The translations under genes and the position numbers were made by a program. Below, in pieces: positions 25,646 to 35,422 of a stretch of 64,000 nucleotides of DNA. The stretch comes from Planctomycetota bacterium (GTDB lineage Bacteria > Planctomycetota > Phycisphaerae > Phycisphaerales > UBA1924). A model generated the notes under the pieces. That model had not been told where the DNA came from. It worked only from the letters and a program-made list of their open reading frames with translations, and ran no database searches. Within the stretch, counting starts at the first letter, position 1; each line of letters opens with the position of its first letter. Location of the stretch: the NCBI GenBank assembly GCA_014584315.1, contig JACTNA010000032.1:81984-145983 (forward strand). Reading direction: 5' to 3'.

Positions 25646-27886
25646 ATGCGCATTGCAACGGGGTTCGTCGCGGTGGTTCTGGGCGTCGGTGCGGTCCAGG
25701 CGCAGGAGTGGCGACCGGTGGAAGGAAGGCTGATGACGCGTTGGGCCGCCGATGTCGCGCCGGGGAACGCGCTGCGCGAGTACCCGCGCCCGACGATGTC
25801 GCGGCAGAACTGGCTAAGCCTCAACGGGCTGTGGGAATGGGCGGAGGCCCCGGCGGACGCCGGAGCGCCGGCGGCGTATCCGGGGACGATCCTGGTGCCG
25901 TTCCCGATCGAGAGCGCGCTCTCGGGCGTCGGTCGATCCGTCGAGCATCTCTGGTACCGGCGATCGTTCGAGGTCCCGCCCGCGTGGCGCGAGGGTCGCG
26001 TGCTCCTGCACTTCGGCGCGGTGGACTGGCACGCGCGCGTGTGGGTGAACGGTCGGCTCGCGGGCGAGCACGTCGGCGGGTACGACGCCTTCTCGTTCGA
26101 CATCACCGATGCACTCGCCGAAGGGGACGAGCAGACGATCGTCGTCAGCGTGTGGGACCCGACGGACGGGCACTGGCAGCCGCGCGGCAAGCAGGTGCGC
26201 GAGCCGCACGGCATCTGGTACACGCCCACCACCGGCATCTGGCAGACGGTCTGGGTCGAGCCGGTGCCGAACGCGCACGTCCGGCGCCTGCACGTGACGC
26301 CCGATTTCGACACGAGAACCGTCCGGGTGCGCGTCGAATCGGAAGGCGGGACGGGCGTCCGCGCCGCGCTCACCATCGGAACCCGGCGCGTCGCGGAGGT
26401 GACGGGCCGTCCCGGCGAGGAGATCGTGCTCGACATCGCGGGGGACTTCCGGCCCTGGTCGCCGGACCAACCGCGGCTGTACGACCTGGTCGTGGAGTTG
26501 CTGGACGGCGACGCCGTCGCGGATCGGGTGGCGTCGTACTGCGGCGTGCGGAAAGTCGAGGTCCGCCCGGACGCGGAGGGCGTGCACCGCATCCACCTGA
26601 ACGGCGAGCCGGTGTTCGTCTTCGGGCCGCTGGACCAGGGGTTCTGGCCGGACGGGCTGTACACCGCCCCGACGGACGCCGCGCTGATGCACGACCTGAT
26701 CGTGACGAAGCGCATGGGCTTCAACGCCGTGCGCAAGCACGTCAAGGTCGAGCCGGAGCGGTGGTACTGGTGGTGCGACGTCCTGGGGCTGCTCGTGCTG
26801 CAGGACATGCCGAGCGGCGACGCGTACGTGGGGCCGGGGCGGGGCGAGATCGCGCGCACGCCCGAGTCCGCGGCCCAGTTCGAGCGGGAACTGCGCGCGC
26901 TGGTCGAGGGTCGCGCCCATCACCCGAGCGTCGTCTGTTGGGTGCCCTTCAATGAAGGCTGGGGGCAGTACGACACGGTGCGGATCGCGGCGTGGGTGAA
27001 GGAACTGGACCCGACGCGGCTGGTGATCTGCGCCAGCGGATGGAACGACTACCCCGCGGGAGACCTCATCGACTGGCACGCGTACCCGGGGCCGGCATCG
27101 CCGAGGCCGAGCGGCGGTCGGGCGGCGTTCCTGGGCGAGTACGGCGGGCTTGGGCTGCCCATCTCGGGGCATACCTGGCAGGACGAGAAGAACTGGGGAT
27201 ACAGGAGTTACACCGATCGGGACGCGCTCACGGCCGCGTATCTCGCGCTGGCGGACGACCTGCGCCTGCTGATCGCCGATCCCGGCTTGTCGGGCGCGAT
27301 CTACACCCAGACGACGGACGTGGAAATCGAAGTCAACGGCCTGATGACCTACGACCGCGAGGTCATCAAACTCGACGAGACGAAGGTGCTCGGGGCGCAC
27401 CTTCGCCTGTACGCACCCCCGCCGAGGGTGCGCGAGATCACGGCGGCGTCGAGCGACGAGGCGCAGGAGTGGGCGTACACCTTCGATCGGCCGGCGGACG
27501 GCTGGGAGATGCCGGGGTTCGACGACTCGTCGTGGCAGCGCGGGCCGGGCGGCTTCGGGCGTGAGGGCACGCCGGGGGCGGCGGTGCGCACGCCGTGGCA
27601 CACGGGCGAGGTCTGGATTCGGCGGCAGTTCATCCTGCCGCGCATCATGCTGCACGATCCGAGGCTGGTGGTGCACCACGACGAGGACGCGGAGGTCTAC
27701 ATCAACGGCGTGCTCGCCGCCGAACTCTCGGGCTACACGACGGGCTACGTGGTGCGGCGCATGAGCGACGCGGCGCGGGAGGCGCTGATCTCCGGGCCGG
27801 TGACGATCGCGGTGCACTGCCGGCAGACGACCGGAGGGCAGTACATCGACGTGGGCATCGTGGACGTCGTCGAGGCGGGCGAGTGA
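25646..27886 (+). CDS. Secreted glycoside hydrolase family 2 enzyme (beta-galactosidase-like)
   Basis: A 746-residue exported GH2 protein with a signal peptide (1-20). Domain order: sugar-binding jelly roll (about 45-195; LHFGAVDWHARVWVNG), immunoglobulin-like domain (200-290), TIM barrel (290-590), and a C-terminal beta domain (600-746) with ARVYINGVLA-like strands (written AEVYINGVLAAE). The acid/base is Glu437 in PFNEGWG; Glu498 in FLGEYGG is the likely nucleophile. GH2 members cleave beta-galactosides, mannosides or glucuronides; the specificity cannot be read here. A -10-like TAGACT is at 25603-25608. Its stop is 6 nt from the convergent DUF2961 gene. Confidence 0.92.
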   Translation: MRIATGFVAVVLGVGAVQAQEWRPVEGRLMTRWAADVAPGNALREYPRPTMSRQNWLSLNGLWEWAEAPADAGAPAAYPGTILVPFPIESALSGVGRSVEHLWYRRSFEVPPAWREGRVLLHFGAVDWHARVWVNGRLAGEHVGGYDAFSFDITDALAEGDEQTIVVSVWDPTDGHWQPRGKQVREPHGIWYTPTTGIWQTVWVEPVPNAHVRRLHVTPDFDTRTVRVRVESEGGTGVRAALTIGTRRVAEVTGRPGEEIVLDIAGDFRPWSPDQPRLYDLVVELLDGDAVADRVASYCGVRKVEVRPDAEGVHRIHLNGEPVFVFGPLDQGFWPDGLYTAPTDAALMHDLIVTKRMGFNAVRKHVKVEPERWYWWCDVLGLLVLQDMPSGDAYVGPGRGEIARTPESAAQFERELRALVEGRAHHPSVVCWVPFNEGWGQYDTVRIAAWVKELDPTRLVICASGWNDYPAGDLIDWHAYPGPASPRPSGGRAAFLGEYGGLGLPISGHTWQDEKNWGYRSYTDRDALTAAYLALADDLRLLIADPGLSGAIYTQTTDVEIEVNGLMTYDREVIKLDETKVLGAHLRLYAPPPRVREITAASSDEAQEWAYTFDRPADGWEMPGFDDSSWQRGPGGFGREGTPGAAVRTPWHTGEVWIRRQFILPRIMLHDPRLVVHHDEDAEVYINGVLAAELSGYTTGYVVRRMSDAAREALISGPVTIAVHCRQTTGGQYIDVGIVDVVEAGE

Positions 27887-27892
27887 CCCGGC

Positions 27893-29923
27893 CTACCAGA
27901 TCGGTTGGAGGACCACGGCGTCGAGGCCGAAGAAGGCGCGGGTGCCGAGGGCGTTGGGATTGCCGCCGACGACTTCGATGCGCAGCCTGAGCGTACCGTT
28001 CTCGGACTTGTGCCAGCCCGGCAAGTCGATCGGGCCTGTCGGTTCGCACAGGCCGGCGCGGCCCGAGAAGAGGTCGATCGGCTCGCCGACGGGCGTGCCG
28101 TTCACGCTCACCCGGACGATGCCGTAGTCCCAACTCCGCGTGGCGTGGAGCGCGATCTTCCGCGCTCGTTCGTCCTCGACGGGCACCTCGATCTCGACGA
28201 ACTCGCCCGGCGCTCGCCCCTGCACCCACAGGTGGGCGTTGCCGCTCCAGCGGTCGCGTGCGAAGCCGCTCATGTCCTGTTTCACGATCGACATCCCGGG
28301 CGTGCCCGCGACGACGCGGAGGCTCTCGATCTCGATCGCCCCTTCGATCGTGAACGGAGGAGGCAAGGGCGGCGGGTTGATGACGCCGCGCCCGACCTCG
28401 TCCTCGGCCGGGATCACGTTCGTCGTCGCCCCGGGGCGGGCGTAGAAGTGCGTCGTGGCGGCGTAACCGACCTCGCACTCCTTCCAGTGCCAGACCTCCA
28501 TGTCGAACGTCAACGAGCGTCCGAAGGGGATGCCGTCGAGCAGGCGGACGCGCGAGACGGTCGTGTGCCCGTAGTTGCCCGGCCCGTCGCAGCGGGGCTG
28601 CGCGTGGAACGGCCCGGTGAAGAGTTCCGGCGAGCACCAGGCGTAGCCGTAGTAGTCCTCGGTGCCGGTGCCGAAGTGGGAGGGGAAGGTCTCGCCATCG
28701 ACGTAGATCTTCTCGTCGCCCTCGCCCCACCAGTCCGGCACGGGGTTGACGACGGCGAGCGTGTCGCCGACGTAGACGCCGCGCCCGGAGATGTCGGCGT
28801 AGTTCCAGTCGCGCATGGGGCGCGTGGGGATCGGGTTCTCCTGGCGCCAGGTGGTGTGGAAGTGCATCGAGCGATCGTCCCACTCCCACCCGCGGGCGCG
28901 GACCACGACGCTCAGCGTGACGGTCTGCGTGCCGAGGTTGGAGATGGCGAGGCGGCCGGCGCGTTCGTAGGGCATGGGCCAGCGCGCGTGGAGCGTGCGA
29001 CCTTCGTCGGCGACCGTCCGCCACCAGTCCTCGAACTCGTTGCCGCCCACGCCCGAGCCGAAGAAGTCGCCGAGCGGGCACCAGACGGTGCGCGTGCCGT
29101 CGAACTCCGCCTCGAGGACGAGCGTGCGCAGCGCGTGGGCGAGGTCGTCGGCGTCAAGAGTGATCGAGAGTTCGTGGACGGCGGCCGGGCCGGCCGAAAG
29201 GTCAACGGTGAGCGTGCGGCCGGGGCGAAGGTCCGACTGGCCACGCGATGCTTGCGCGCGGTACGGCGCAGACGGGTCGGCGAGGGAGCGCTGCACGCGG
29301 GCGACCGCGTCGGCCTGCGCCCGGAGCGTGTCCATCGAGAACGGCTCGACGGCGGTGCCCGGTTCGTACGTGCGATAGTTCACCTGGTAGTAGAAGCCGT
29401 CGGCGTCGCTGGTGACGATGCACCGGCTCGCGTAGGGGATGGGGAGGTAGAGGTTCCAGCCGCGGGCGCGCGTCGCGGCCAGCGGCGGTGTGAGCACGAA
29501 CGGGCCGGGCGACCACGCGCCGCCGAGCAGCGTGTCCATGGGGGCTTCGAGGGCCGGAGTCGCCTGCCCGTCGAGGTAGATCCGCAGCGTCCCCTTCGGG
29601 TTTGCGGACCAGATCCGCACGATCGCGCCCGGCCCCTCGGCGTCCATCATCACGTACTCACGTCGGCCATCGCGCTCCTCGACGCGGATGAACTGGCTCG
29701 CGTCGTGGTTGGCGAACCAGCCCTCGGAGTCCTCCGGCGAGACGGAGCGGCGGTCGTAACTGCTCGCCTGGGCGCAGGTGTACCAGGGGTCGGGCAGGCG
29801 CGCGATGGCCCCCCGATCGACCATCTCGCTCAGCAGCGAGCCGAGGCTCACCGGCGGTGGGGCGGCCGACGCCGACACGGACGCCAGCACCGACAGCAGA
29901 CCGACCATCACGCGGCGCGACAT
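27893..29923 (-). CDS. Secreted DUF2961 protein
   Basis: A 676-residue exported protein with a short signal peptide (1-20, VSASA). The DUF2961 region (about 60-390) shows ASSYDRRS, GPGAIVRIWSANPKG and RIYLDG. It continues to HFGTGTEDYYGYAWCS, the family's most conserved block. A second beta domain follows. Recent work on DUF2961 relatives describes arabinan- or inulin-acting glycoside hydrolases, so a role in polysaccharide breakdown is plausible but not shown for this branch. GGAGG precedes ATG 29923. It faces the GH2 gene tail to tail. Confidence 0.88.
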   Translation of the reverse strand: MSRRVMVGLLSVLASVSASAAPPPVSLGSLLSEMVDRGAIARLPDPWYTCAQASSYDRRSVSPEDSEGWFANHDASQFIRVEERDGRREYVMMDAEGPGAIVRIWSANPKGTLRIYLDGQATPALEAPMDTLLGGAWSPGPFVLTPPLAATRARGWNLYLPIPYASRCIVTSDADGFYYQVNYRTYEPGTAVEPFSMDTLRAQADAVARVQRSLADPSAPYRAQASRGQSDLRPGRTLTVDLSAGPAAVHELSITLDADDLAHALRTLVLEAEFDGTRTVWCPLGDFFGSGVGGNEFEDWWRTVADEGRTLHARWPMPYERAGRLAISNLGTQTVTLSVVVRARGWEWDDRSMHFHTTWRQENPIPTRPMRDWNYADISGRGVYVGDTLAVVNPVPDWWGEGDEKIYVDGETFPSHFGTGTEDYYGYAWCSPELFTGPFHAQPRCDGPGNYGHTTVSRVRLLDGIPFGRSLTFDMEVWHWKECEVGYAATTHFYARPGATTNVIPAEDEVGRGVINPPPLPPPFTIEGAIEIESLRVVAGTPGMSIVKQDMSGFARDRWSGNAHLWVQGRAPGEFVEIEVPVEDERARKIALHATRSWDYGIVRVSVNGTPVGEPIDLFSGRAGLCEPTGPIDLPGWHKSENGTLRLRIEVVGGNPNALGTRAFFGLDAVVLQPIW

Positions 29924-30010
29924 GCGGGCACCTCCTCGCGGGCGAAGGGCGTCTCGGCCCTCGGCACGAGAGCATACCGGGGCGTCGCCGGGCCGACGCG
30001 ACCGCGGCAC

Positions 30011-30016
30011 TACAAT
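30011..30016 (+). promoter_or_regulatory. Possible -10 box of the type II secretion-like operon
   Basis: TACAAT lies 84 nt before the first operon gene. No convincing -35 box is seen at the right distance, so only the -10 element is proposed. Confidence 0.3.
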
Positions 30017-30100
30017 GCCCCACGGCAACTCCCGCCGGGCGCGGGCGGTACAGCCCTGGCGGGGGAGTCGCCGGAACGGTCATCCGGGAAGGAGTCTGCG

Positions 30101-30511
30101 ATGGGGTCTGGGCGTGTCGCCGTTGGAACGGTTCGGGGCGGGTTCTCGCTGCTCGAGATCATGCTCGTGCTGGTGCTTATCGGGCTGCTGACAGCGGGCG
30201 TGGCGGTCAGTCTGAGCGGGACGGGCACGCGGGCGAAGATCAGGATCACTGAGACGCGCATGGCGTCGATCAAGAGCGCGCTCCAGCAGTACCACATGGA
30301 GTACAGCGCGTTCCCGCCCGTGCTCGAAACGCTCCAGACGATCCGTCCGCCCATGCTCGACGAAGACACCAAGATCAGCGACGGCTGGGACCGTGCGTTC
30401 TTCTACGGCACGCCCGGCCTGAACGCGCGGGACTACGACCTCATCTCCTACGGCCCGGACGGGCAGGCGGGCACGGACGACGACATCAACATCTGGAACA
30501 TCAAGCGGTGA
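30101..30511 (+). CDS. gspG: Type II secretion major pseudopilin (GspG-like)
   Basis: A 136-residue pseudopilin. After a 14-residue leader comes FSLLEIMLVLVLIGLLTAGV, a class III signal with Glu+5. The C-terminal YDLISYGPDGQAGTDDDINIWN is the calcium-binding GspG signature (SxGxDGxxGTxDDI). GspG forms the pseudopilus shaft. GGAAGGAG precedes ATG 30101. First gene of an eight-gene run to 36614. Confidence 0.95.
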   Translation: MGSGRVAVGTVRGGFSLLEIMLVLVLIGLLTAGVAVSLSGTGTRAKIRITETRMASIKSALQQYHMEYSAFPPVLETLQTIRPPMLDEDTKISDGWDRAFFYGTPGLNARDYDLISYGPDGQAGTDDDINIWNIKR

Positions 30512-30530
30512 TCCGGGGAGGTCGGCGACC

Positions 30531-31106
30531 ATGACCGGCCGCGACGCTCGACACGCACGATCCGCCGGCGCCCGTTCGCGCGGCATCACGTTCCTCGAAG
30601 TCGTCCTCTCGACCGTGATCCTCGCGATGGCGGTCTCGGCGATGGCGTCGTCGTGCGGGTTCCTGTTCGGCGTGCAGACGCGCCAGCAGCGCACGCTGGG
30701 CTGCGCGGAGGTCGCGAACCGGCTCATCCTCCAGTACCTCGACGACCAGAAGTCGCTCCCGAACCCGGACCTCCCGGTCGAGTACGGCCCCGCCCAGTAC
30801 CGATGGCACCTCGAAAAGTCTCGCGTGCGCGTCGTCACCGATCCCGCGCTCAACCAGGCGGTGCAGGACCGGCGCATCCAGAGCGGCCTCTCGCTCGACC
30901 GGCTCGAGCAGATCACGGTCACCGTCTGGCTCAGCGAGCGTTCGGGCGGCGCCCGCACGCTCGCCGAAGGGCCTCCGAGTGTCACCCTGACGCGCCTCAC
31001 CGATCCGGTGAAGGTCTACCGAAACCCCGATTCCTTCAGCAATCTCATCAACTCCGAGGAGGGGCGGCGCAGCCTCATCAACATGCTGATGGGAGGCGGG
31101 CAATGA
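30531..31106 (+). CDS. Minor pseudopilin, GspI-like
   Basis: A 191-residue prepilin-like protein. A basic leader of about 18 residues precedes ITFLEVVLSTVILAMAVSAM, a class III signal with the Glu. The rest is a small soluble domain with no clear match. Its position between GspG and a GspJ-like gene suggests GspI, the second pseudopilin of the tip complex, but sequence alone could also mean GspH. It starts 19 nt after gspG and its stop overlaps the next ATG by 4 nt. Confidence 0.75.
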   Translation: MTGRDARHARSAGARSRGITFLEVVLSTVILAMAVSAMASSCGFLFGVQTRQQRTLGCAEVANRLILQYLDDQKSLPNPDLPVEYGPAQYRWHLEKSRVRVVTDPALNQAVQDRRIQSGLSLDRLEQITVTVWLSERSGGARTLAEGPPSVTLTRLTDPVKVYRNPDSFSNLINSEEGRRSLINMLMGGGQ

Positions 31107-32170
31107 CGCGCCGGGCCTTCACGCTGCTCGAAACCGTCCTCGCGGCCGTCATCGGCTCGCTGGTCGTGCTGTCGGGGTACGCGGTGTTCGCGTCGTTGAA
31201 CGCCGCGGATCGTTCGCTCGCCCGTCGTGCGGACGAGCAGGTGCAGATGGCGCAGTTGCAGCGGACGATGCAGCGCGCGTTCTCCTCGTTGCTCCTCGCG
31301 CCGACGCCGACCGGCACGCAGCAGCCGACGGGCGGCGCGGCCGGCGCGGGCGGCGTCACCGCCGGGGCCGCCCCGGAGACCGCCGAGGAACCGGCCGTCC
31401 CGCCGCGATTCATCCTCGGGCCGGAGACGGACGAGCGCATCTCACGCCTGACGCAACGGGCGAAGTTCGCGGCGGGCGGCGGGGGCGGGAAGGTCGCGTC
31501 GCCCCAGCGGCTCGAGATCACGCTCCACAAGCCGCCCATCGTCGCGCCGCCATCGCAGCGAGTGCCGGGCCTGACGCTCGTCGAGGCCAGCGAGGCAGCG
31601 CAGCAGGACGCCGCGGGCGGCGTGCGCGGCGCGTTCGTCCTCACGCCCGACGAAGTGAGCGAACTCTCTCGCACCGAGGACGGGCGGACCGGGTGGACGC
31701 TCTGGTGGCAGCCGATGGTCGGGAGCGACGACACCGCGCCCGTCCCGGTCGCCACCGGCCTCGTCTACTGCCAATGGCAGGTCTTCAGGGACCGCGAGAT
31801 GCACTCGGAGTTGTCCGCGGGCGTCCCCGGCGATCTGCCCGCCTATGTGCAACTCGAAGTCGAGACCCTCGCGGGCCTGTACGCGAACTTCATGTTCGAA
31901 CTCGCGTGGACCGTCGGCGAAGAGCCGGGCACGCTCATCGAAGAGCCGGAGCCGACGCCCAACCTCGGCGGCGCGGGCGGCGCGGCCGGCGGACCGGGCG
32001 GCCCCGGACAGCCGGGCCTCCAGGGCGGCCCCGGAGGACCGGGCGGACCGGGCGGTCCGGGACAGCGCCCCGGACGCCGACGCGACCTGCAGCCCACGCC
32101 GACCGGCGTCACGCCGGGCCAGGCGCCGCCGACGCGCCCCGTGCCGATCGAACGGAGGGAGCAGCCGTGA
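31103..32170 (+). CDS. Minor pseudopilin, GspJ-like, with a collagen-like C-terminal tail
   Basis: A 355-residue protein with the prepilin signal FTLLETVLAAVIGSLVVLSG (residues 6-25). A soluble domain (to about 280) follows. Residues 290-335 are Gly/Pro-rich with repeated GGPGGPGG-type triplets and then an Arg/Pro tail, an unusual addition for GspJ. Long GspJ proteins carry extra loops, but this tail looks like a flexible spacer. Start (ATG 31103) overlaps the preceding stop; its own stop overlaps the next start. Confidence 0.75.
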   Translation: MTRRAFTLLETVLAAVIGSLVVLSGYAVFASLNAADRSLARRADEQVQMAQLQRTMQRAFSSLLLAPTPTGTQQPTGGAAGAGGVTAGAAPETAEEPAVPPRFILGPETDERISRLTQRAKFAAGGGGGKVASPQRLEITLHKPPIVAPPSQRVPGLTLVEASEAAQQDAAGGVRGAFVLTPDEVSELSRTEDGRTGWTLWWQPMVGSDDTAPVPVATGLVYCQWQVFRDREMHSELSAGVPGDLPAYVQLEVETLAGLYANFMFELAWTVGEEPGTLIEEPEPTPNLGGAGGAAGGPGGPGQPGLQGGPGGPGGPGGPGQRPGRRRDLQPTPTGVTPGQAPPTRPVPIERREQP

Positions 32171-33006
32171 TCGCGCGACCCGGCACAACCCGGCACGCCC
32201 GCGCTTTCGCGATGCCCGTCGCGCTCATCATCGTCCTCCTGGTCGGCGTGGTCACCGGGCTGATGTTCGAGCGCCAGGCCTCGCAGCGGCGGCTGATCGA
32301 TCGCCAGTTGTGGTGGTACCAGGAGCACCACGCCCGCTTCGGCGTCCAGGAAGTCGTGGACGCCTGGATGACGCAGATCCCGAGCAACCTCCGAATCGAG
32401 GACGCGCTCGGCGAGAACGGGCACGCCGCCGACCTCATCCTCCCCGACGGCACCATCGCCGTCCTCTTCCTTCAGGAGGCCCAGGGCAGCCTGCTCACCG
32501 ATTTCACCGCGCTCAACGCCTCCGACCAGGAACTCTGCCAGCGCACGCTCGATCAGTTGGCGCTCGTCGAAGAGGGCGCACCCAGGCCGCAGAATCGACG
32601 CGCCGTTGGCCCCGCCCAGGTCAGCGTCAACTCGGCGTCCCTCGACGCGCTCCGCGCGGTCTGCCGCGCCTCGCTCGACGAGAGCCGCGGCGAGATGCTC
32701 GCCCGCGAGATCGACGCCGAACGCGCCAGGCGCGGCATCATCGACTCGCCCAACGCGTTGAGCGAGGCGCTCAGCCGTGTCCAGGTCACCCCCGAGGAGC
32801 GCGCCGCCGTGCTCCGCGCCCTGACCACGAGGGCGTCGCTCTACTACCTCGTCGTCGAGCTCCAGCGCGGGCGCGACGGCGCTCGCCTCGCCCGCTACGG
32901 CGGCTACATCCCCATGTTCGACCGCCGCCGGACCGGCCAGGCGGACGAGCAGGCCTGGGGACGAAGGACGGCATTCCTCACGTGGGACGACCTTGGGGTA
33001 GAGTAG
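32167..33006 (+). CDS. Minor pseudopilin, GspK-like
   Basis: A 279-residue protein. GTG 32167 overlaps the previous stop. The N-terminal hydrophobic helix (about 14-33) carries no classical Glu+5, as in GspK. The central region has a helix-hairpin-helix-like segment (QVSVNSASLDALRAV, then SPNALSEALSRV), typical of the GspK SAM-like domain. GspK caps the pseudopilus tip with I and J. The last 60 residues are basic. The stop TAG is 38 nt before the next ATG, the only wider gap after the first junction. Confidence 0.75.
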   Translation: MIARPGTTRHARAFAMPVALIIVLLVGVVTGLMFERQASQRRLIDRQLWWYQEHHARFGVQEVVDAWMTQIPSNLRIEDALGENGHAADLILPDGTIAVLFLQEAQGSLLTDFTALNASDQELCQRTLDQLALVEEGAPRPQNRRAVGPAQVSVNSASLDALRAVCRASLDESRGEMLAREIDAERARRGIIDSPNALSEALSRVQVTPEERAAVLRALTTRASLYYLVVELQRGRDGARLARYGGYIPMFDRRRTGQADEQAWGRRTAFLTWDDLGVE

Positions 33007-33044
33007 ATGAAGAGCGGGCCGGAGGCCCGGAAGAGGACACGACG

Positions 33045-33764
33045 ATGGACCGCCCCCGGATGCCCGATCGACGAACGGCCAGGAAGGTCGCCTACGTCGC
33101 GCAGGCCGCCGTCGCCGCTGCGCTCGTGCTCACCACGGCCGTCGCCGCGCTGGGCGTCCCCGGGCTTGAACCTCGGCCGATCGCGCCCCCGGAGCCGCCG
33201 CGGGTCGAGGCGGACACGCGGGCCGCGCAGGCCGCGGCCTCCGCGCCGCGGATCGACACCGAGGCCGTGTCCTTCATGCTCGGTTCCGTGAGGAACCGTC
33301 CCGAGCCGCCGGTCGTGGCCCAGAGCGACCCCGAGGAAGAGGCCGAGACCATCACGCCTTCGACCGACGGCGAGATCCGCTTTCTGGGCGGCATCATCGA
33401 ACCGAACCGGGCGGTTGCGCTGCTCTCCTTCGATGGCGTGCAGAGCATGGTCGCCGTCGGGCGCGAGTACCGGGGCTACCGCGTGCTCCGCGTCGAGCCG
33501 GACCACGTCGTCCTCTCACGCGGGGGGGACGACATCGTGATCGACAAGTCCGAGCGCCAAGGCTCCGCCGTCAGCGCGGTCACGCCGCGCCCGGGCGCGA
33601 CAAACCCCGCCAACGCGATGGTCATGTCGCAGCCGGGCACGGACGACCCGGCGGTGCTCCGCGCGCGCGCCGCCGAACGCGCCCGCGAGGAGATCGCCCG
33701 CCGCCGGGGCGACTTCGAGCGCGTGCGAGCGGAGCGCGGCGGTCAGCCCGAGGATCAGCGTTGA
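33045..33764 (+). CDS. GspC-like inner-membrane type II secretion protein
   Basis: A 239-residue bitopic protein: a short basic cytoplasmic end, one membrane helix (about 17-38) and a periplasmic part. Residues 105-165 (GEIRFLGGIIEPNRAVALLSF ... VLRVEPDHVVLSRGGDDIVI) look like the homology-region domain of GspC that contacts the outer-membrane secretin. No PDZ domain follows; the end is charged and low complexity. A small GGGCC-GGA-GGCCC hairpin lies between gspK and this start. The stop overlaps the next TTG start. Confidence 0.65.
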   Translation: MDRPRMPDRRTARKVAYVAQAAVAAALVLTTAVAALGVPGLEPRPIAPPEPPRVEADTRAAQAAASAPRIDTEAVSFMLGSVRNRPEPPVVAQSDPEEEAETITPSTDGEIRFLGGIIEPNRAVALLSFDGVQSMVAVGREYRGYRVLRVEPDHVVLSRGGDDIVIDKSERQGSAVSAVTPRPGATNPANAMVMSQPGTDDPAVLRARAAERAREEIARRRGDFERVRAERGGQPEDQR

Positions 33765-35422
33765 CGACGCGCGTGTGCTACCTGGAGCGTGCGGATCGCG
33801 GCGGACGCATCGAGCGCGTCCGCCTGTTCGGCCCGCGCGACGAGGACTCCTGGACCCTCCGCGCCGCCGACCCATCCGACCCCCTCGCGCTCGGCGCGGC
33901 CCTGCGAGAGGCCGCCGAGTGGGTCCGCGACCGCCTCGCCACCACCGGCGACCGCCTCTCCTCCGTTTGTGTCGATGCGGACGGCTCGCTGTGCGGTTGG
34001 GTCACCAGCGCGAGCGCATCGCCCGAGGTGGTCGGCGCCATGATCCGGCAGGGCGTCTCAGGCCCCGGAGACGCCGACGAAGGCCCCGCTCCCGTCGGCG
34101 GCACCGTCCTCTCGCTCAGCCCCGACCTCGAGATCGAGGGGGGGGCTTCCGTGCAGCCGCTCGCCGGCGACGCGGAGGATGGCCGTCACCCCGAGCACGA
34201 ACGCCGCCGGCTCGCCGTCCTCGCGGTCCCGGACGCCGCCGTTCGGCTCTTCCTCGACCACCTCGACGCCTTCGGGGTCGAAGCGCCGCGCGTGCGTTCG
34301 GTCTTCCACGCCGCCGCCCTCGCCTGGGACCCAGCGGCGCGAGCCGGAGCGGGCGAGATGAGCGATCGCGTCGTCGCTGAGAGTGTCGCCACGTCCGCCG
34401 TCGTGTTCACCGACCCGCGCGGCCGGCTTCTCTGGGCCTGGTCCCGCGGGGGCGACCTGATCGCCGCGGGCGGGATGCGCATCCCGCGCGTCCAGCCCCG
34501 TCAGACGAGCGACGACGACGAGGGCCAGTCCCGCGCGCCCGAGCGGGCGACGATCGCCGTCGGCAGCCCGGAACTCTCGCGACTCTCGGGCGAGTGGCTC
34601 GCCTGGGCCTCGCAACTCGGCGCGGCGCCCTCACGCATCACGGTCGTCATGCCGGCGGCGTCCTGGACCGAGGGGGGGGGACTCGGCGGGGCGGCCGCGG
34701 CCATCGGCGCGGCCTGGCCCGGCTCGACCATCGACGCCGCCGACGAGGACGACCCCATCGCCGCGACCGTCCGCGTCGTCATGGAGCGCGACGACGCGCC
34801 GGGCGATGCACGATCGTCCACCGCACTCGTCGCGCTCAGCCGCCGCCCCGGCCGAGCGCATCGGACGATGATGCACTGGGCCTCGGCCGCGGTCGCGGCG
34901 GCGGGGGTCGGGCTGTGCGTGCTCGCGGCGCAGGTGTGGCGATCCGCGGGCGTCGCCCGCGAGCACGGGCGAGACGCTCGCGAGCGATGGTTCGAGCGTG
35001 CGGCCGCCCTGCACCCCGTCGTCGCCAACCCGCAGGTGCGAGACCCCATCGACGAACTCGAACGCGAACTCGAGCGCCGACGCCGAGCCTTGCGCCCGCG
35101 CGGCTACCGCTCCTTCATGCCCGTCATGCAGGAACTCGAGACGCTCTCCTACATCATCGGCAACGACACGGTCGCCCTCGAACGGCTCACAATCTCCAAC
35201 ACGTCCGTGCTGCTCATCGTCAACGTCGCCGACACCGCGGCCTACGAGGATCTGCGGGCCTCGCTCGGACGCATCGCCGGGTCGAAGGTCGTGTTCCCGC
35301 GCGATCAGGACACGGTGACGGAGCAGCCCGCTCGCGCCGGATTGTCCGGCGGCCTGCGCTGCGTCTTCTCGGGCATCTGGCCCGACGAGCCGCGCCCGCC
35401 GGCGGGGGGGGGCGGCGCATGA
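33761..35422 (+). CDS. GspL/PilM-like type II secretion assembly protein
   Basis: A 553-residue protein. The first 350 residues resemble an actin-like cytoplasmic domain (strand-turn repeats, Asp/Gly-rich), then a membrane helix at about 372-392, then a coiled-coil and ferredoxin-like periplasmic domain. This is the layout of GspL, or of a PilM-PilN fusion. The TTG start overlaps the previous stop (TTGA). Three long G tracts (8-9 nt at 34138, 34672 and 35404) fall inside it, so its frame is exposed to slippage. Assignment rests on layout and gene order. Confidence 0.6.
   Translation: MTTRVCYLERADRGGRIERVRLFGPRDEDSWTLRAADPSDPLALGAALREAAEWVRDRLATTGDRLSSVCVDADGSLCGWVTSASASPEVVGAMIRQGVSGPGDADEGPAPVGGTVLSLSPDLEIEGGASVQPLAGDAEDGRHPEHERRRLAVLAVPDAAVRLFLDHLDAFGVEAPRVRSVFHAAALAWDPAARAGAGEMSDRVVAESVATSAVVFTDPRGRLLWAWSRGGDLIAAGGMRIPRVQPRQTSDDDEGQSRAPERATIAVGSPELSRLSGEWLAWASQLGAAPSRITVVMPAASWTEGGGLGGAAAAIGAAWPGSTIDAADEDDPIAATVRVVMERDDAPGDARSSTALVALSRRPGRAHRTMMHWASAAVAAAGVGLCVLAAQVWRSAGVAREHGRDARERWFERAAALHPVVANPQVRDPIDELERELERRRRALRPRGYRSFMPVMQELETLSYIIGNDTVALERLTISNTSVLLIVNVADTAAYEDLRASLGRIAGSKVVFPRDQDTVTEQPARAGLSGGLRCVFSGIWPDEPRPPAGGGGA

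Noticed and set aside
33007..33291. Short open frame MKSGPEARK... between gspK and the GspC-like gene
   Set aside because: It overlaps the GspC-like gene in another frame with shadow-like composition.
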